Positions 34,749 through 43,813 of a DNA stretch of 64,000 nucleotides are shown piece after piece; position 1 is the first letter of the stretch; each line of letters begins with the position of its first letter. The notes under the pieces are model-generated. The model did no database searches. It was not told where the DNA came from and was given only the letters and a program-made list of their open reading frames with translations. This stretch comes from Rhizobium sp. Pop5 (lineage in GTDB: Bacteria; Pseudomonadota; Alphaproteobacteria; Rhizobiales; Rhizobiaceae), in the NCBI RefSeq assembly GCF_024721175.1, contig NZ_CP099399.1:3111001-3175000 (forward strand), read 5' to 3'. Position numbers and translations under genes: made by a program.

Positions 34749-35675
34749 ATGCGGCCGCTTGCAGTCATCGGCAACGTCAATGTCGACCTCATCCTCGGAC
34801 CGGCCGCCCCCTGGCCGAAGGCCGGCACCGAAATCATCGTCGATCATGACGAACTCAGGGTCGGCGGATCTGCCGGCAACAGCGCGCTCGCCTGGCAGGC
34901 CCTCGGCGTCGACTTCGAGATCGCCGCCAATATCGGCAGCGACCAGTTCGGCCGATGGCTGGCCGAAGCTTTCGGCCACCGGTCCGAGAAATGGCCGATG
35001 CGCCCCGAGAAAACGACACTCTCGGTCGGCATCACCCATCCGGACGGCGAACGTACCTTCTTCACGACGACGGGTCATCTGCCGCGCTTCAGCCTCGCCG
35101 ATGTCTTCGCCGTCCTCGACGGCGAAATGCTTCGCGGCGGTTACGCGCTTCTCTGCGGCGGTTTCCTGACCAACGACCTGGCAAAGGAGTACGACGCCTT
35201 GTTCGACTGGGCCGACCGCCACGAGATCACTGTCGCGCTCGACACCGGTTGGCCGCTCGACGGCTGGACGGAAGAGAATTGCGCGGCGACACGTGCCTGG
35301 CTTTCCCGCAGCCGCATTGCGCTGCTGAACGAGGTCGAGACGACGACGCTGGCCGGCATCGCCGATCCGATCGAGGCCGCCCGTGAGATCAGGTCGCATA
35401 TGCCGGAGGGTGCAACCGTCATCGTCAAGCGCGGCCCGGAAGGCGCCATTGCGATCGGCCCGGACGACCTGCTGGCGTCCGTGGCCGCACCCGTCGTCAA
35501 GGTCGTCGATACGATCGGCGCCGGCGATGTCTTCAACGCCGCCTTCCTCGCCGCGCTCGCGGACGGCAAGCCTCTGGCTTCCTGCCTGACCTCGGGAACC
35601 GAAGTTGCCTCGCGCGCCATCTCCACCCTTCCCCGCAACTATGGCCCGCCATCTTCCGAGGAGCCCATGCGATGA
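34749..35675 (+). CDS. PfkB-family sugar kinase
   Basis: The 308-residue kinase has the N-terminal G-N-V-N-V-D motif, the G-G-S-A-G-N substrate-site motif (about 39-44) and the C-terminal D-T-I-G-A-G-D-V-F anion-hole/catalytic-base motif (about 252-260). It starts one base after the SIS stop and overlaps the ATPase start. In FrlD-type systems such a kinase phosphorylates the imported fructosamine at C6 before the SIS enzyme splits it; fructose or tagatose-type sugars are other options. Confidence 0.9.
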   Translation: MRPLAVIGNVNVDLILGPAAPWPKAGTEIIVDHDELRVGGSAGNSALAWQALGVDFEIAANIGSDQFGRWLAEAFGHRSEKWPMRPEKTTLSVGITHPDGERTFFTTTGHLPRFSLADVFAVLDGEMLRGGYALLCGGFLTNDLAKEYDALFDWADRHEITVALDTGWPLDGWTEENCAATRAWLSRSRIALLNEVETTTLAGIADPIEAAREIRSHMPEGATVIVKRGPEGAIAIGPDDLLASVAAPVVKVVDTIGAGDVFNAAFLAALADGKPLASCLTSGTEVASRAISTLPRNYGPPSSEEPMR

Positions 35676-36748
35676 GCGCGCTCGAAATCCAGAACATCCG
35701 CAAGACCTACGGCGAGGTCGAGACGCTGAAAGGCATCGACATCTCGCTGGAAAGCGGCGAGTTCCTCGTGCTGCTCGGCTCCTCCGGCTGCGGCAAGTCC
35801 ACGCTCCTGAACATCATCGCCGGCCTTGCCGAGGCAACGAGCGGCGATGTCAGGATCGGCGGGCGCTCGGTGCTCGGCGTGCATCCGAAGGACCGCGATA
35901 TCGCAATGGTCTTCCAATCCTACGCGCTTTATCCCAATCTCTCGGTGCACCGGAACATCGGCTTCGGCCTGGAAATGCGTAGAGTTCCGCCACCCGAGCG
36001 CGACCGGGCTGTGCGTGACGCCGCAAAACTCCTGCAGATTGAAAACCTCCTCGACCGCAAGCCGAGCCAGCTTTCCGGCGGCCAGCGCCAGCGCGTCGCC
36101 ATCGGCCGCGCGCTGGTGCGCAAGCCGGAGGTGTTCCTGTTCGACGAACCGCTCTCCAATCTCGACGCCAAGCTGCGCATGGAGATGCGCACAGAGATCA
36201 AGCGGTTGCATCAGATGCTGAAGACCACAATCGTCTACGTCACCCACGACCAGATCGAGGCGATGACGCTTGCCAGCCGCATCGCCGTCATGCGCGACGG
36301 CCGCATCGAACAGCTGGGCACACCGGAAGAGATCTACAACCATCCAGCAACGCTCTATGTCGCGACCTTCGTCGGCGCGCCGCCGATGAACCTGCTGAAG
36401 GTGACGGTGCGTGACGGCCGCCTGGCGCTTTCAGACGCCGGCGCGAGCCTGCCTCTACCCGCCCGTTTCGGAGAGGCCGGCAACGGCCGCGATCTCATCC
36501 TCGGCATTCGCCCGGAGGCGCTTCGCCTGGACGGCGCCGGCCCTGCGATCGAGGCGATCCCGGAAGTCGCCGAACTCACTGGACCGGAACTCGTCCTCAC
36601 CGCCCTTGCGGGAAACCAGCGCCTGATGGCCTGCCTGCCGCCGCGCACCCCGGTTCGCGACAACAAAAAGCTCACCCTCTTCTTCGACGAGGAGGCGATG
36701 CATCTCTTCGATCCTCAAACGGGGCTTAGTTGTCTCCACGAGCGATAA
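35672..36748 (+). CDS. Sugar ABC transporter ATP-binding protein (UgpC/MalK type)
   Basis: The 358-residue ATPase has Walker A G-S-S-G-C-G-K-S-T, signature L-S-G-G-Q-R-Q-R, Walker [13 protein letters not shown] and a MalK-type OB-fold C-terminal domain. It is the last gene of the operon. A short T-run at 36766-36771 after a weak stem may end transcription. The next gene is convergent. Confidence 0.92.
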   Translation: MSALEIQNIRKTYGEVETLKGIDISLESGEFLVLLGSSGCGKSTLLNIIAGLAEATSGDVRIGGRSVLGVHPKDRDIAMVFQSYALYPNLSVHRNIGFGLEMRRVPPPERDRAVRDAAKLLQIENLLDRKPSQLSGGQRQRVAIGRALVRKPEVFLFDEPLSNLDAKLRMEMRTEIKRLHQMLKTTIVYVTHDQIEAMTLASRIAVMRDGRIEQLGTPEEIYNHPATLYVATFVGAPPMNLLKVTVRDGRLALSDAGASLPLPARFGEAGNGRDLILGIRPEALRLDGAGPAIEAIPEVAELTGPELVLTALAGNQRLMACLPPRTPVRDNKKLTLFFDEEAMHLFDPQTGLSCLHER

Positions 36749-36770
36749 GGCAGGCAACGCGGCCGTTTTT

Positions 36771-37598
36771 TCAATTGGCGGCGTCGATGGGCTTGCGCTT
36801 GTAGACATGAATGTAGTCGACGAGTAGCGCGGAGGGGTTCGGCGTTTCATCGATCGGCCAGCCCGCGCCGAGAGCGAGGTTCACCAGCGGATAAAACGGC
36901 ATGTGGAACTCCTCCGGCGTGTCGAAGCTCCAGATGAACTGGCGGTCGAAGTAGAAGCTCGTCTTGTCCGGTTGGATATCGACGCCGTAGGTATGATAGT
37001 CGCTGTTCAAAATTCCGTCCTGAACCGTTTGCCAATGGCCGCCGGTGGAATTCTGGCCGCCCTGGGCCTGGCGCCAGATATGAAAGCCCATGCTGAACTC
37101 GTAGGGCGCGCGTCCATAGTATTCGAGCACGTCGATCTCGGCCGTATACTTCGACCGATCGAGCCCAATCAGCCAGAAGGCGGGCCAGACCCCCTTGCCC
37201 GGCGGCAGCTTCATCCGTACTTCGAAATAGCCGAATTGCTGCGAGAAGCCTTCGCCTTTGGGGTTCACTGCCGACAGCAGGCCCGAACGCCAGGTTCCGT
37301 CCTCTCCCTTGCGCGCCTCGATCTTCAGGATGCCCTGATCGGTGGTGAACGGAAAGCCGGGGGCCGGATCGGTGAAGCGGGCATCGCCGAAATCGCCGTT
37401 CCAAGGCGTGTGAGCGATCCAGCGGGAGCTTTTCTCTCCCCATGCAGAGACGTCGAGGCTGTCGAAATTCTCCTCGAACGTCAGCTGGTACGCATTCAAG
37501 TTGATCGGTTCCTGGGCCACGCTGGGCTGGCCGGGTAAAGCCCCGAGGCCGAGGACGACGAGCAAACCCAAAGCCTTGGAAGATATGCCGTAACGCAT
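36771..37598 (-). CDS. Secreted glycoside hydrolase family 16 (endo-beta-glucanase, ExoK-like)
   Basis: The ATG at 37598 is chosen because GGAGG lies eight bases upstream and the protein then starts with a signal peptide (M-R-Y-G-I ... cleavage near V-A-Q, residue 29). The 275-residue product carries the GH16 active-site motif E-I-D-V-L-E, with nucleophile E154, D156 and acid/base E159, and the W-P-A-F-W stretch before it. GH16 enzymes cut beta-1,3, beta-1,4 or mixed glucans; ExoK in Sinorhizobium trims succinoglycan to low-mass forms. As last gene of the polysaccharide operon it likely shortens or releases the locus's own polymer, which would imply beta-glucosyl or galactosyl linkages in it. 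Confidence 0.9.
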   Translation of the reverse strand: MRYGISSKALGLLVVLGLGALPGQPSVAQEPINLNAYQLTFEENFDSLDVSAWGEKSSRWIAHTPWNGDFGDARFTDPAPGFPFTTDQGILKIEARKGEDGTWRSGLLSAVNPKGEGFSQQFGYFEVRMKLPPGKGVWPAFWLIGLDRSKYTAEIDVLEYYGRAPYEFSMGFHIWRQAQGGQNSTGGHWQTVQDGILNSDYHTYGVDIQPDKTSFYFDRQFIWSFDTPEEFHMPFYPLVNLALGAGWPIDETPNPSALLVDYIHVYKRKPIDAAN

Positions 37599-37648
37599 TC
37601 CGCGCCTCCAAAAACGCCAAACAATTCGTTGGACTGCACTTGTCTCTG

Positions 37649-39130
37649 TCATGAAGTGAGAATCTCATTGCGCCGCGGCATCAGCCTTTGAACGATAATG
37701 GTCTCGATGCCGTCGGGCCTTCCCAGAATCTGCCATACCAGCAGCGCGAAGACCCAGAAGATCGCCGCACCTGCCCCGCCGCAAAGCGCCAGCCCGACGA
37801 TCAGGTTGAGGCCCGTCGGCATGGCGGCCAGCATCGGCTCCGCCCAGAACAGGAAAAGGATCATCGGCAGGCCGGCGACCAGCGGCCGGCAATAGGCATT
37901 CAGCTGCGCGGCAAAACTCGCGCCGATCATCCGCCTCGTGATGACGAGCGATGCGGCATAGGCGACGAGCACCGCGACGATCCGCGCGCCGAGCGCCCCC
38001 GCCACCTGAAAATAGACGATGCCCAGGATGGTGACCGGCACTCTGACGGCGAACTCGACAAACATCCTGAGCGCCAGGGAGCGGGTATTGTCCAGAACCA
38101 TGGCCAATGCCGGCATGATGTTGGTGGGAAGACCAAGCAGGCTGACGAGGCAGAGCCATTGCAGGATCGGCGCCGCCGGCGCCCATTTCTCGCCGACAAG
38201 AATACGTACGGTCGGCTCGGCGAACATGGCGAGCGCGATGAGGATGGGCGCCGCGACGAAAGTGATCGCATTCGTCGCTTTCAGATAGGCAGCGACCAGA
38301 TTGCGGCGGTCTTCGACGGTGGAGAATGCAGCCATCAGCGGGCGCAGCAGCGGTCCGACGAAGGTTTGGTATGGAATGCCGGCAATATTGTCGGCGACGC
38401 TATAGGCGCCGAATGTCGACAGCCCGCTGAACCGCGGCAGCAGCAGCCGGTCCAGCTGCCAGTTGATCGAATTCAGCACTTGCGACACGGTATTCCAGCT
38501 GATCATGTCCTGAAAACGCTTCCACTCGGAAAGGCCGAAAGCCGGCCGCATCGGCGCGAAGATGTAGGAGGTGATCATCGCGGCGGTCGGTCCCGCGACC
38601 GCCCCGATCGCCAGCCCCCAATAGCTGCCGGTCGTCGCAGCCACTCCAACCCCGAACAGCAATGTCGATCCCTTGGTGATGAGATCGAGCGCGAATTCGC
38701 GTTTGAAATCGAAACGCTGCATGAAGAGGACCATGCGCGGACTGATCATGCTGCGCATGGCGGGGGCAATCGAGAGAACGGCGACAAGGGCAAAAAGCCT
38801 GTGGTCGTCATAGATTATGGCCATCGGCCAGGAAATGAAGATCATCAACAGGCCGATGGCCGCCCCCCGAAGCAGGCTGAGGGTGAAGGCAGTGGCGAAC
38901 ATCTCGTCGGAAGGCGACGGCTGGCGCAACAGTGCCTGCGTCAGCGGCAGGTCCAGGACTGCCTCGACGATGACAAGCACCGAGGTCGCGATGGCGACCA
39001 GGCCGAAATCCGTCGGGCTCAAAAGCCTTGCGAGGACAAGGAGGCTGACGAAATCAAGCAGGCGCGCCAGGAATTTTCCGCTGATCGTCCAGATGCTCGC
39101 CGTCGCCGTCCGCTGAGATACGCTTGACAT
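37649..39130 (-). CDS. Wzx-type polysaccharide flippase (MOP/PST family)
   Basis: The 493-residue protein has 12-14 membrane helices and the N-terminal pattern of the polysaccharide-transporter branch (W-T-I-S-G-K-F-L-A-R-L-L-D-F, L-L-S-P-T-D-F-G). These proteins move lipid-linked oligosaccharide repeats from the cytoplasmic to the periplasmic side. The order regulator-GT4-GT4-flippase-GH16 on one strand indicates an operon. It works with the ExoY-like and Wzy-like proteins encoded across the divergent promoter. Confidence 0.9.
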   Translation of the reverse strand: MSSVSQRTATASIWTISGKFLARLLDFVSLLVLARLLSPTDFGLVAIATSVLVIVEAVLDLPLTQALLRQPSPSDEMFATAFTLSLLRGAAIGLLMIFISWPMAIIYDDHRLFALVAVLSIAPAMRSMISPRMVLFMQRFDFKREFALDLITKGSTLLFGVGVAATTGSYWGLAIGAVAGPTAAMITSYIFAPMRPAFGLSEWKRFQDMISWNTVSQVLNSINWQLDRLLLPRFSGLSTFGAYSVADNIAGIPYQTFVGPLLRPLMAAFSTVEDRRNLVAAYLKATNAITFVAAPILIALAMFAEPTVRILVGEKWAPAAPILQWLCLVSLLGLPTNIMPALAMVLDNTRSLALRMFVEFAVRVPVTILGIVYFQVAGALGARIVAVLVAYAASLVITRRMIGASFAAQLNAYCRPLVAGLPMILFLFWAEPMLAAMPTGLNLIVGLALCGGAGAAIFWVFALLVWQILGRPDGIETIIVQRLMPRRNEILTS

Positions 39131-39208
39131 GATCTGTTATCATTCCTCGTCGGCAGTTGGAGACGGCTTCGATCGCGGTGGTACGGCAGGCAGCTCCGTT
39201 GCCTGCCG

Positions 39209-40453
39209 TCAGCCCGGCCGTCTTTTGAAGACGGCGGCCGCCCGGTCGCCATGATGGGACAATTGCTGCTCGATAAGGCCCGCCAGACTATCGCGGAACA
39301 CGGTGGAGGAGAATTTCAGCGCGTGCGCGCGGATCGCCTGCGGATCGATATCGTCCTCGACCTCCTCGAACGCCGCCATCGTTTCCAGCAGGGCTTCCGT
39401 AGTCTGCTGGGCGAAGCGGAATCCGACCTGCGGCGAGGAAACGGTTTCCCTGGCGCCGCCGGCGTCGAAAGCGAGAACCGGCCGCCCTGATGCCATGACT
39501 TCCACAGGAAGGATGCCGAAATCCTCGATGCCGGGAAACAGGAGGGCGCGGCACCGCGACATGTGATCGCGCAGAACGTTGAAGGGCTGATGGCCGAGAA
39601 ACTCAACGGTCGGTCCGGCGATCGACTTCAGATAGGGCAACTGCTCTCCCTCGCCGATCACGACCAATTTCCGGCCGGCCTCGGTGCAGGCGCGAACGGC
39701 GATATCGGGCCGCTTGTAGGCGGTCAGCTGCCCCGCATAGAGATAGAACTCGCCCTTCCCCTTCCCGATCGCGAAATCGTCAACTGCAACCGGCGGATGG
39801 ATGACGACGGACTCCCGGTCGTAAAAGCGGCGGATGCGGCTTGCGACGTAGTCGGAATTGGCGACGAACATGTCGACGCGGGAGGCTGTCGTAACGTCCC
39901 ACGCACGCAGCATCGGCGCGGTGATCGACATCAGGGCGCGCCCCACCCAGGGAAGACCATGCCGGTAGACATGGAACTGATCCCAGATGTATCGCATCGG
40001 CGAATGGCAATAGCAGATATGAAGGGCGTCGGCGCGCGTGATGATGCCCTTGGCAGGGCCGGATTCGCTCGACAGCACGAGATCGTAGTCCTGCAGATCG
40101 AACTGTTCGAGCGCGAAGGGCATCAGCGGCAGCATCTTGGTGTAATGGCGCTGCGCGCCGGGGATCTTTTGGAGGAAGGAGGTGCGGATATTGCGCGTCT
40201 TCAGGAAATTGCTGATGCGATCCCGGTTGCAGACGAGCGTGAAGATGTCGGCCTGCGGAAACATGCGGCACAGCTCTTCGACGACCTTCTCGCCGCCACG
40301 CATCGAAACGAGCCAATAATGCACGATGGCGACACGAAGCTGTTTGTTGTCGCTTTGGCTTCCGGCCTCGGCCGCACGTCTTTTCGCCAGGACAGGCGCA
40401 TCGGCGAGAAAGGCTCTCGCATCGGGAAGAGAGGTTGTTGCTTCAAGGGTCAA
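39209..40453 (-). CDS. Glycosyltransferase family 4
   Basis: The start is taken as TTG at 40453, seven bases after AAGGAG and overlapping the upstream stop (TTGA); the open frame upstream lies inside the previous gene and there is no suitable ATG. The 414-residue product has the GT-B fold: V-A-I-V-H-Y-W-L near residue 42, Y-A-G-Q-L-T-A-Y-K-R-P-D and the E-x7-E-type motif E-D-F-G-I-L-P-V-E in the nucleotide-sugar-binding half. It is a retaining transferase that adds one sugar to the lipid-linked repeat; the sugar is unknown. Confidence 0.88.
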   Translation of the reverse strand: MTLEATTSLPDARAFLADAPVLAKRRAAEAGSQSDNKQLRVAIVHYWLVSMRGGEKVVEELCRMFPQADIFTLVCNRDRISNFLKTRNIRTSFLQKIPGAQRHYTKMLPLMPFALEQFDLQDYDLVLSSESGPAKGIITRADALHICYCHSPMRYIWDQFHVYRHGLPWVGRALMSITAPMLRAWDVTTASRVDMFVANSDYVASRIRRFYDRESVVIHPPVAVDDFAIGKGKGEFYLYAGQLTAYKRPDIAVRACTEAGRKLVVIGEGEQLPYLKSIAGPTVEFLGHQPFNVLRDHMSRCRALLFPGIEDFGILPVEVMASGRPVLAFDAGGARETVSSPQVGFRFAQQTTEALLETMAAFEEVEDDIDPQAIRAHALKFSSTVFRDSLAGLIEQQLSHHGDRAAAVFKRRPG

Positions 40454-41796
40454 CTGAATACTCCTTCTATCGCCACACCGTCTGTCAGCTCGCAATCCGC
40501 ATTCGTCGAAAGCAGGCCGTGATATTCGGCAAGGAGCGCGTCGCGCCATTCCTCGTGTGTCGAGGCAAGATCCGGCGACCTCAGAAAAGCGCGCTCGCTC
40601 ATGGCGCGGACCTCATGCTCCGGCATGCGGCTGAATCGCGTCAAAGTATCGGCAAAGGCGCTTTCATCGGCCATATCGCAGGCGAGCGCCATGCCGGCTC
40701 TCTCCATTTCCTCGGCAAGAAAGGCGCTGCGTGACATGATGACGGGCAGGCCGCTCCGGGCCGCTTCGATCGCGACAAGACCGAATGGCTCGGGATAGCG
40801 TGAGGGCATCAGCAGCGCCCGCGCCTTGCGGACGATCGGGCCGATCTCGGCGTGCGATTGCCAGCCGACGGCCCTGACGTGATCTCCCGAAGCCTGGACC
40901 AGCGGCATCAGCGGTCCGTCCCCGATCACGCAGAGCCTGACGCCGGCCCTGCGCGTGGCTGCTATCGCATCCTCCACGCCTTTTTCCTCGTCCAGCCGCC
41001 CGATGAAGACGAACTCATCGTTAGCCTCCGCCTCGACGCGCTTCGTCGACAAGGGAGCAACGGGATTGCGGATCGTCGTCAGCCGTTCGGGGCCATAGCC
41101 GGCGCCGACGAGAAAGCCAGCCATCTTCTCATGCAGCAGGATGACCCGGCCGAATTCGGCCCGATCCTTCAGCAGCCGCAGGATGTTGGAGCCGCGGGCG
41201 ACCCGCCATAATTTGTGCGAATAGCTTCTCTTGTCGCAGGCCGTGGCAATGCAGCTTCCGCCGAGCGGACGACGGAGGCAGATTTTCTGCGCCTGATAAT
41301 CGAAAAAAGCGCCGTTGGGGCAGGCCGTGAAGAAATCATGCGCGTGAACCACGCATCGCGCGGCGACCGGCGCCAGCGCCCTGAAAATCGCGGGAGAGAG
41401 GATCTGGTGCCAGCCATGGACGTGGTAGACAGTATTGGCCGTGTCTTTTGCGGCAATCCAGTTCGCCACCATGCGGATGGCGGCGCTATTATGGATGCCA
41501 GTCACGAAGGCCTTCGCGCGCTCGGCGCTGAGCAGGTCGCGGCTGTTCAGCCCGACCATCGAGACCCCGAGCGCGGCAAGCTCCGCATTGGCCGCGCCGT
41601 CTCCGCAGATATAAGTGACGGGAATGTCGAGGCCGCGAAACAGCTTGGCCGACAGCACGGCCAGCGCCGTCGCGCCACCCCTGGCGGTCGAATAGTCGTC
41701 GATGATCACCACGCGGTCGATCTTTGTCCTGCCGAGGCCGGGAAAACGACTGACATTTGCGGTGGATCGCAGGACGTCGGGCAGCGACGGGCGCAT
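40450..41796 (-). CDS. Glycosyltransferase family 4
   Basis: The 448-residue GT-B enzyme is read from the ATG at 41796, which overlaps the regulator stop (ATGA). It shows F-I-G-R-L-D-E-E-K-G and P-E-P-F-G-L-V-A-I-E, the E-x7-E-type donor-site motif. A central cysteine-containing stretch (A-C-P-N-G-A-F-F, C-L-R-R, C-I-A-T-A-C-D-K-R-S) is a feature of one GT4 subgroup. It probably adds a sugar during repeat-unit assembly on the cytoplasmic face. Confidence 0.88.
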   Translation of the reverse strand: MRPSLPDVLRSTANVSRFPGLGRTKIDRVVIIDDYSTARGGATALAVLSAKLFRGLDIPVTYICGDGAANAELAALGVSMVGLNSRDLLSAERAKAFVTGIHNSAAIRMVANWIAAKDTANTVYHVHGWHQILSPAIFRALAPVAARCVVHAHDFFTACPNGAFFDYQAQKICLRRPLGGSCIATACDKRSYSHKLWRVARGSNILRLLKDRAEFGRVILLHEKMAGFLVGAGYGPERLTTIRNPVAPLSTKRVEAEANDEFVFIGRLDEEKGVEDAIAATRRAGVRLCVIGDGPLMPLVQASGDHVRAVGWQSHAEIGPIVRKARALLMPSRYPEPFGLVAIEAARSGLPVIMSRSAFLAEEMERAGMALACDMADESAFADTLTRFSRMPEHEVRAMSERAFLRSPDLASTHEEWRDALLAEYHGLLSTNADCELTDGVAIEGVFS

Positions 41797-42533
41797 CACT
41801 TCACCGAGACCGCGCCGTTGGCGCAAGCCTCGAGGGCCTTGCGGTTGACAATGCGGATCCTGCCCTGCCCTCCGTCAATAATCTTGCATTCCCGCAGCCG
41901 TCGCAGGCACTGGTTGACCTTCTCGCGGGACGCCGGCAGCGTCGCAGCCAGGTCGTTTTGCGAGATGATCAATTCATCCCCGTTGTTGGCCGCATCTTTT
42001 GCGTAAACGGCGGAGAGCCGCAGCAATGTGCTGGCCAATCTTGCCTGCAGGGTCGACGCGGCATTGGCAATGATCCTGAGTTCAAGCTCGGAGATACGCG
42101 CCAGCGCCCTGGAGAAGACCCTTTCCCGGAAGGAGGGATCGCTGGCGTACATATCGCGCAGCAGCCGGCCCTCGAAGAAATGCAGCTCGCAATTGGAGCT
42201 GGCCCGGTATTCGAGGGTCAACGTCTGCCTGCGCAAGACCTCGAGCTCGCCGATGAGGCCTGATTTCGGAATGATCTCGACGATGAACTCCCGTCCGTCC
42301 GGCAGCATCGTGCTCGCACTGACCAGTCCCGACTGCACGCGTGCGAAAGTATCGACGAGGACGCCGGCCCCGGCAATGACCTCGCCGCGGCGAAAACGTC
42401 GAACGCTCGAGCGGCAGGAAAGGAAATCGTCATCGAGAACGATGCGGCTGCTGAGATGAATGCCCCCTCCGGCGGGAATCCCCGCCTTGCCGAGGCCGGA
42501 CCTACGATCCGATACGTGCGTCACTCCATCCAT
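41796..42533 (-). CDS. Crp/Fnr-type transcriptional regulator of the polysaccharide locus (copy 1)
   Basis: The ATG at 42533 is eight bases after GGAG and is preferred to the ATG at 42539 which is only two bases from it. The 245-residue protein has a cyclic-nucleotide-binding-type beta-barrel (R-R-G-E-V-I-A-G-A-G ... G-L-I-G-E-L-E-V-L ... E-Y-R-A) and a C-terminal helix-turn-helix with the unusual recognition stretch D-L-A-A-T-L-P-A-S-R-E-K-V-N-Q. It is the first gene of a polysaccharide operon and is strongly similar over most of its length to the regulator at 52233. The ligand is unknown: cAMP and c-di-GMP are both possible from relatives. Confidence 0.88.
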   Translation of the reverse strand: MDGVTHVSDRRSGLGKAGIPAGGGIHLSSRIVLDDDFLSCRSSVRRFRRGEVIAGAGVLVDTFARVQSGLVSASTMLPDGREFIVEIIPKSGLIGELEVLRRQTLTLEYRASSNCELHFFEGRLLRDMYASDPSFRERVFSRALARISELELRIIANAASTLQARLASTLLRLSAVYAKDAANNGDELIISQNDLAATLPASREKVNQCLRRLRECKIIDGGQGRIRIVNRKALEACANGAVSVK

Positions 42534-42995
42534 GCGCATAACTCCTAGTACTAGAATGACCATAGGCAATGCTGCACTGCATCATTTATATTACTTTAAT
42601 ATTGAAGTCAAATAACATCACGAAGAGACAGCGTAAAGATGAAGTCTACATTTAGTTGAGAACCAAAAATTACATCATTAGCTGAATTCAAAATATCGAA
42701 GAAGCCGCGCCATCCGGGACTATCTGCTAATTAAACAGTCTTGGTGAGTTAAAAAGCAGCAACAATCGAAATGGTGACATCAAAATTATAGATGAATTTA
42801 CGGGGATTAATCACCTCTTGGTAAGTTATATCATTGATATGACTGAAAATAGGGCGGGAATTGGTAGTCGAAACTCGGTTGTGCCGTGTAGTAGCATAAA
42901 GAAATTATTAAGGATTATGACCTTGGTAACAGACAACCACGTTGCGGCGCAGCAAAGTTCGGACGGTTCTTGACCGGATGTTTTGGAGACCACCG
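42534..42995. other. 462-base AT-rich divergent promoter region (copy 1)
   Basis: No gene is visible. The region is much richer in A and T than its neighbours and separates the minus-strand regulator operon from the ExoY-like gene. It carries the conserved dyad at 42918-42929. AT-rich stretches before exopolysaccharide genes are typical targets of the rhizobial MucR/Ros repressor, but I cannot point to a defined MucR site. Confidence 0.6.
42918..42929. promoter_or_regulatory. Candidate Crp-type operator before the ExoY-like gene (copy 1)
   Basis: TGACCTTGGTAA is an imperfect dyad (TGACC-N2-GGTNA) ending 66 bases before the ExoY-like start. The same element with the same flanks (GGAT...ATGACC, then ACAGACA) lies 67 bases before the paralogous gene at 53426. 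Conservation of wording and distance in otherwise different AT-rich regions supports a shared binding site, most simply for the paralogous Crp-type regulators. Confidence 0.6.
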
Positions 42996-43697
42996 ATGAC
43001 ATGGGAAGCACATAGTTTCGAGGGCTGGTCGCGCGTCGGAAGGCCGGCAAAAGGCAGCGATCTCCATTCGTCGCGGCCGCATGCGGCAAGCAGATCATCC
43101 AAACGGGCGATAGACCTTGTTATCGCGATCACCGCCCTGGTCTTGCTCGCCCCGCTTCTGCTGTTCGTCGCCTTGATCGTGAAGCTCTCCGACCGCGGCC
43201 CGGTCTTCTATTCCCATACGCGCGTCGGCGTCGGCGGGGCACCGTTCGGATGCCTCAAATTCCGGACCATGAAGACCGATGCAAGCGCCCAGCTTGCCGA
43301 ACTGTTGAAAAGCAATCCGGCTGCGCGCAGCGAATGGGAAGCGACGCGCAAGCTGAAGGACGATCCGAGAATTACCGCCGTCGGCGATATATTGCGGCGC
43401 TCGAGCATCGACGAGCTTCCTCAGCTCATCAACATCGTGCGCGGCGAAATGAGCCTTGTCGGTCCCCGTCCGATCACCGTCGAGGAGTTGCCTCGTTACG
43501 GCGAGCACATGTGGGCCTACATGGCCGTCCGCCCAGGCCTCACCGGTCACTGGCAAACCAGCGGACGCAACGACGTCAGCTACGAGTATCGGGTTTCCCT
43601 CGACGTTCACTATCTCAACAACTGGTCGCTCGCTCGGGACTTCGTCATCATCGCGAAGACCATACCTGCTCTGTTTTCGCAGCGCGGCTCTTACTGA
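42996..43697 (+). CDS. ExoY-like initiating sugar transferase (copy 1)
   Basis: The ATG at 42996 is seven bases after GGAG. The 233-residue protein is a short polyprenyl-phosphate sugar-1-phosphate transferase. It has a re-entrant membrane helix (about 40-60, K-R-A-I-D-L ... L-L-F-V-A-L), D-R-G-P-V-F-Y, the K-F-R-T-M-K-T-D-A motif with the catalytic-type aspartate, S-I-D-E-L-P-Q-L-I-N, and G-P-R-P followed by R-P-G-L-T-G-H-W-Q. It puts the first sugar (often galactose or glucose phosphate) on undecaprenyl phosphate. It is the first gene of the plus-strand polysaccharide series. Confidence 0.9.
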   Translation: MTWEAHSFEGWSRVGRPAKGSDLHSSRPHAASRSSKRAIDLVIAITALVLLAPLLLFVALIVKLSDRGPVFYSHTRVGVGGAPFGCLKFRTMKTDASAQLAELLKSNPAARSEWEATRKLKDDPRITAVGDILRRSSIDELPQLINIVRGEMSLVGPRPITVEELPRYGEHMWAYMAVRPGLTGHWQTSGRNDVSYEYRVSLDVHYLNNWSLARDFVIIAKTIPALFSQRGSY

Positions 43698-43813
43698 GCA
43701 TCCAGGGGAACTGCCGATCATGCCGGAAATCGGAAGATGCGCTGCTCCCCCGTCCCCTCCAAGCTGCCAACACCTGGTTCTCCCGTAGTCTCGCCATTTT
43801 GGATTAGGACGAC

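Noticed and set aside
33858..35399. A 513-codon open frame on the minus strand
   Set aside because: It is antisense to the SIS and PfkB genes, which have clear motifs and overlapping starts and stops. The product is a Gly/Arg/Asp-rich shadow.
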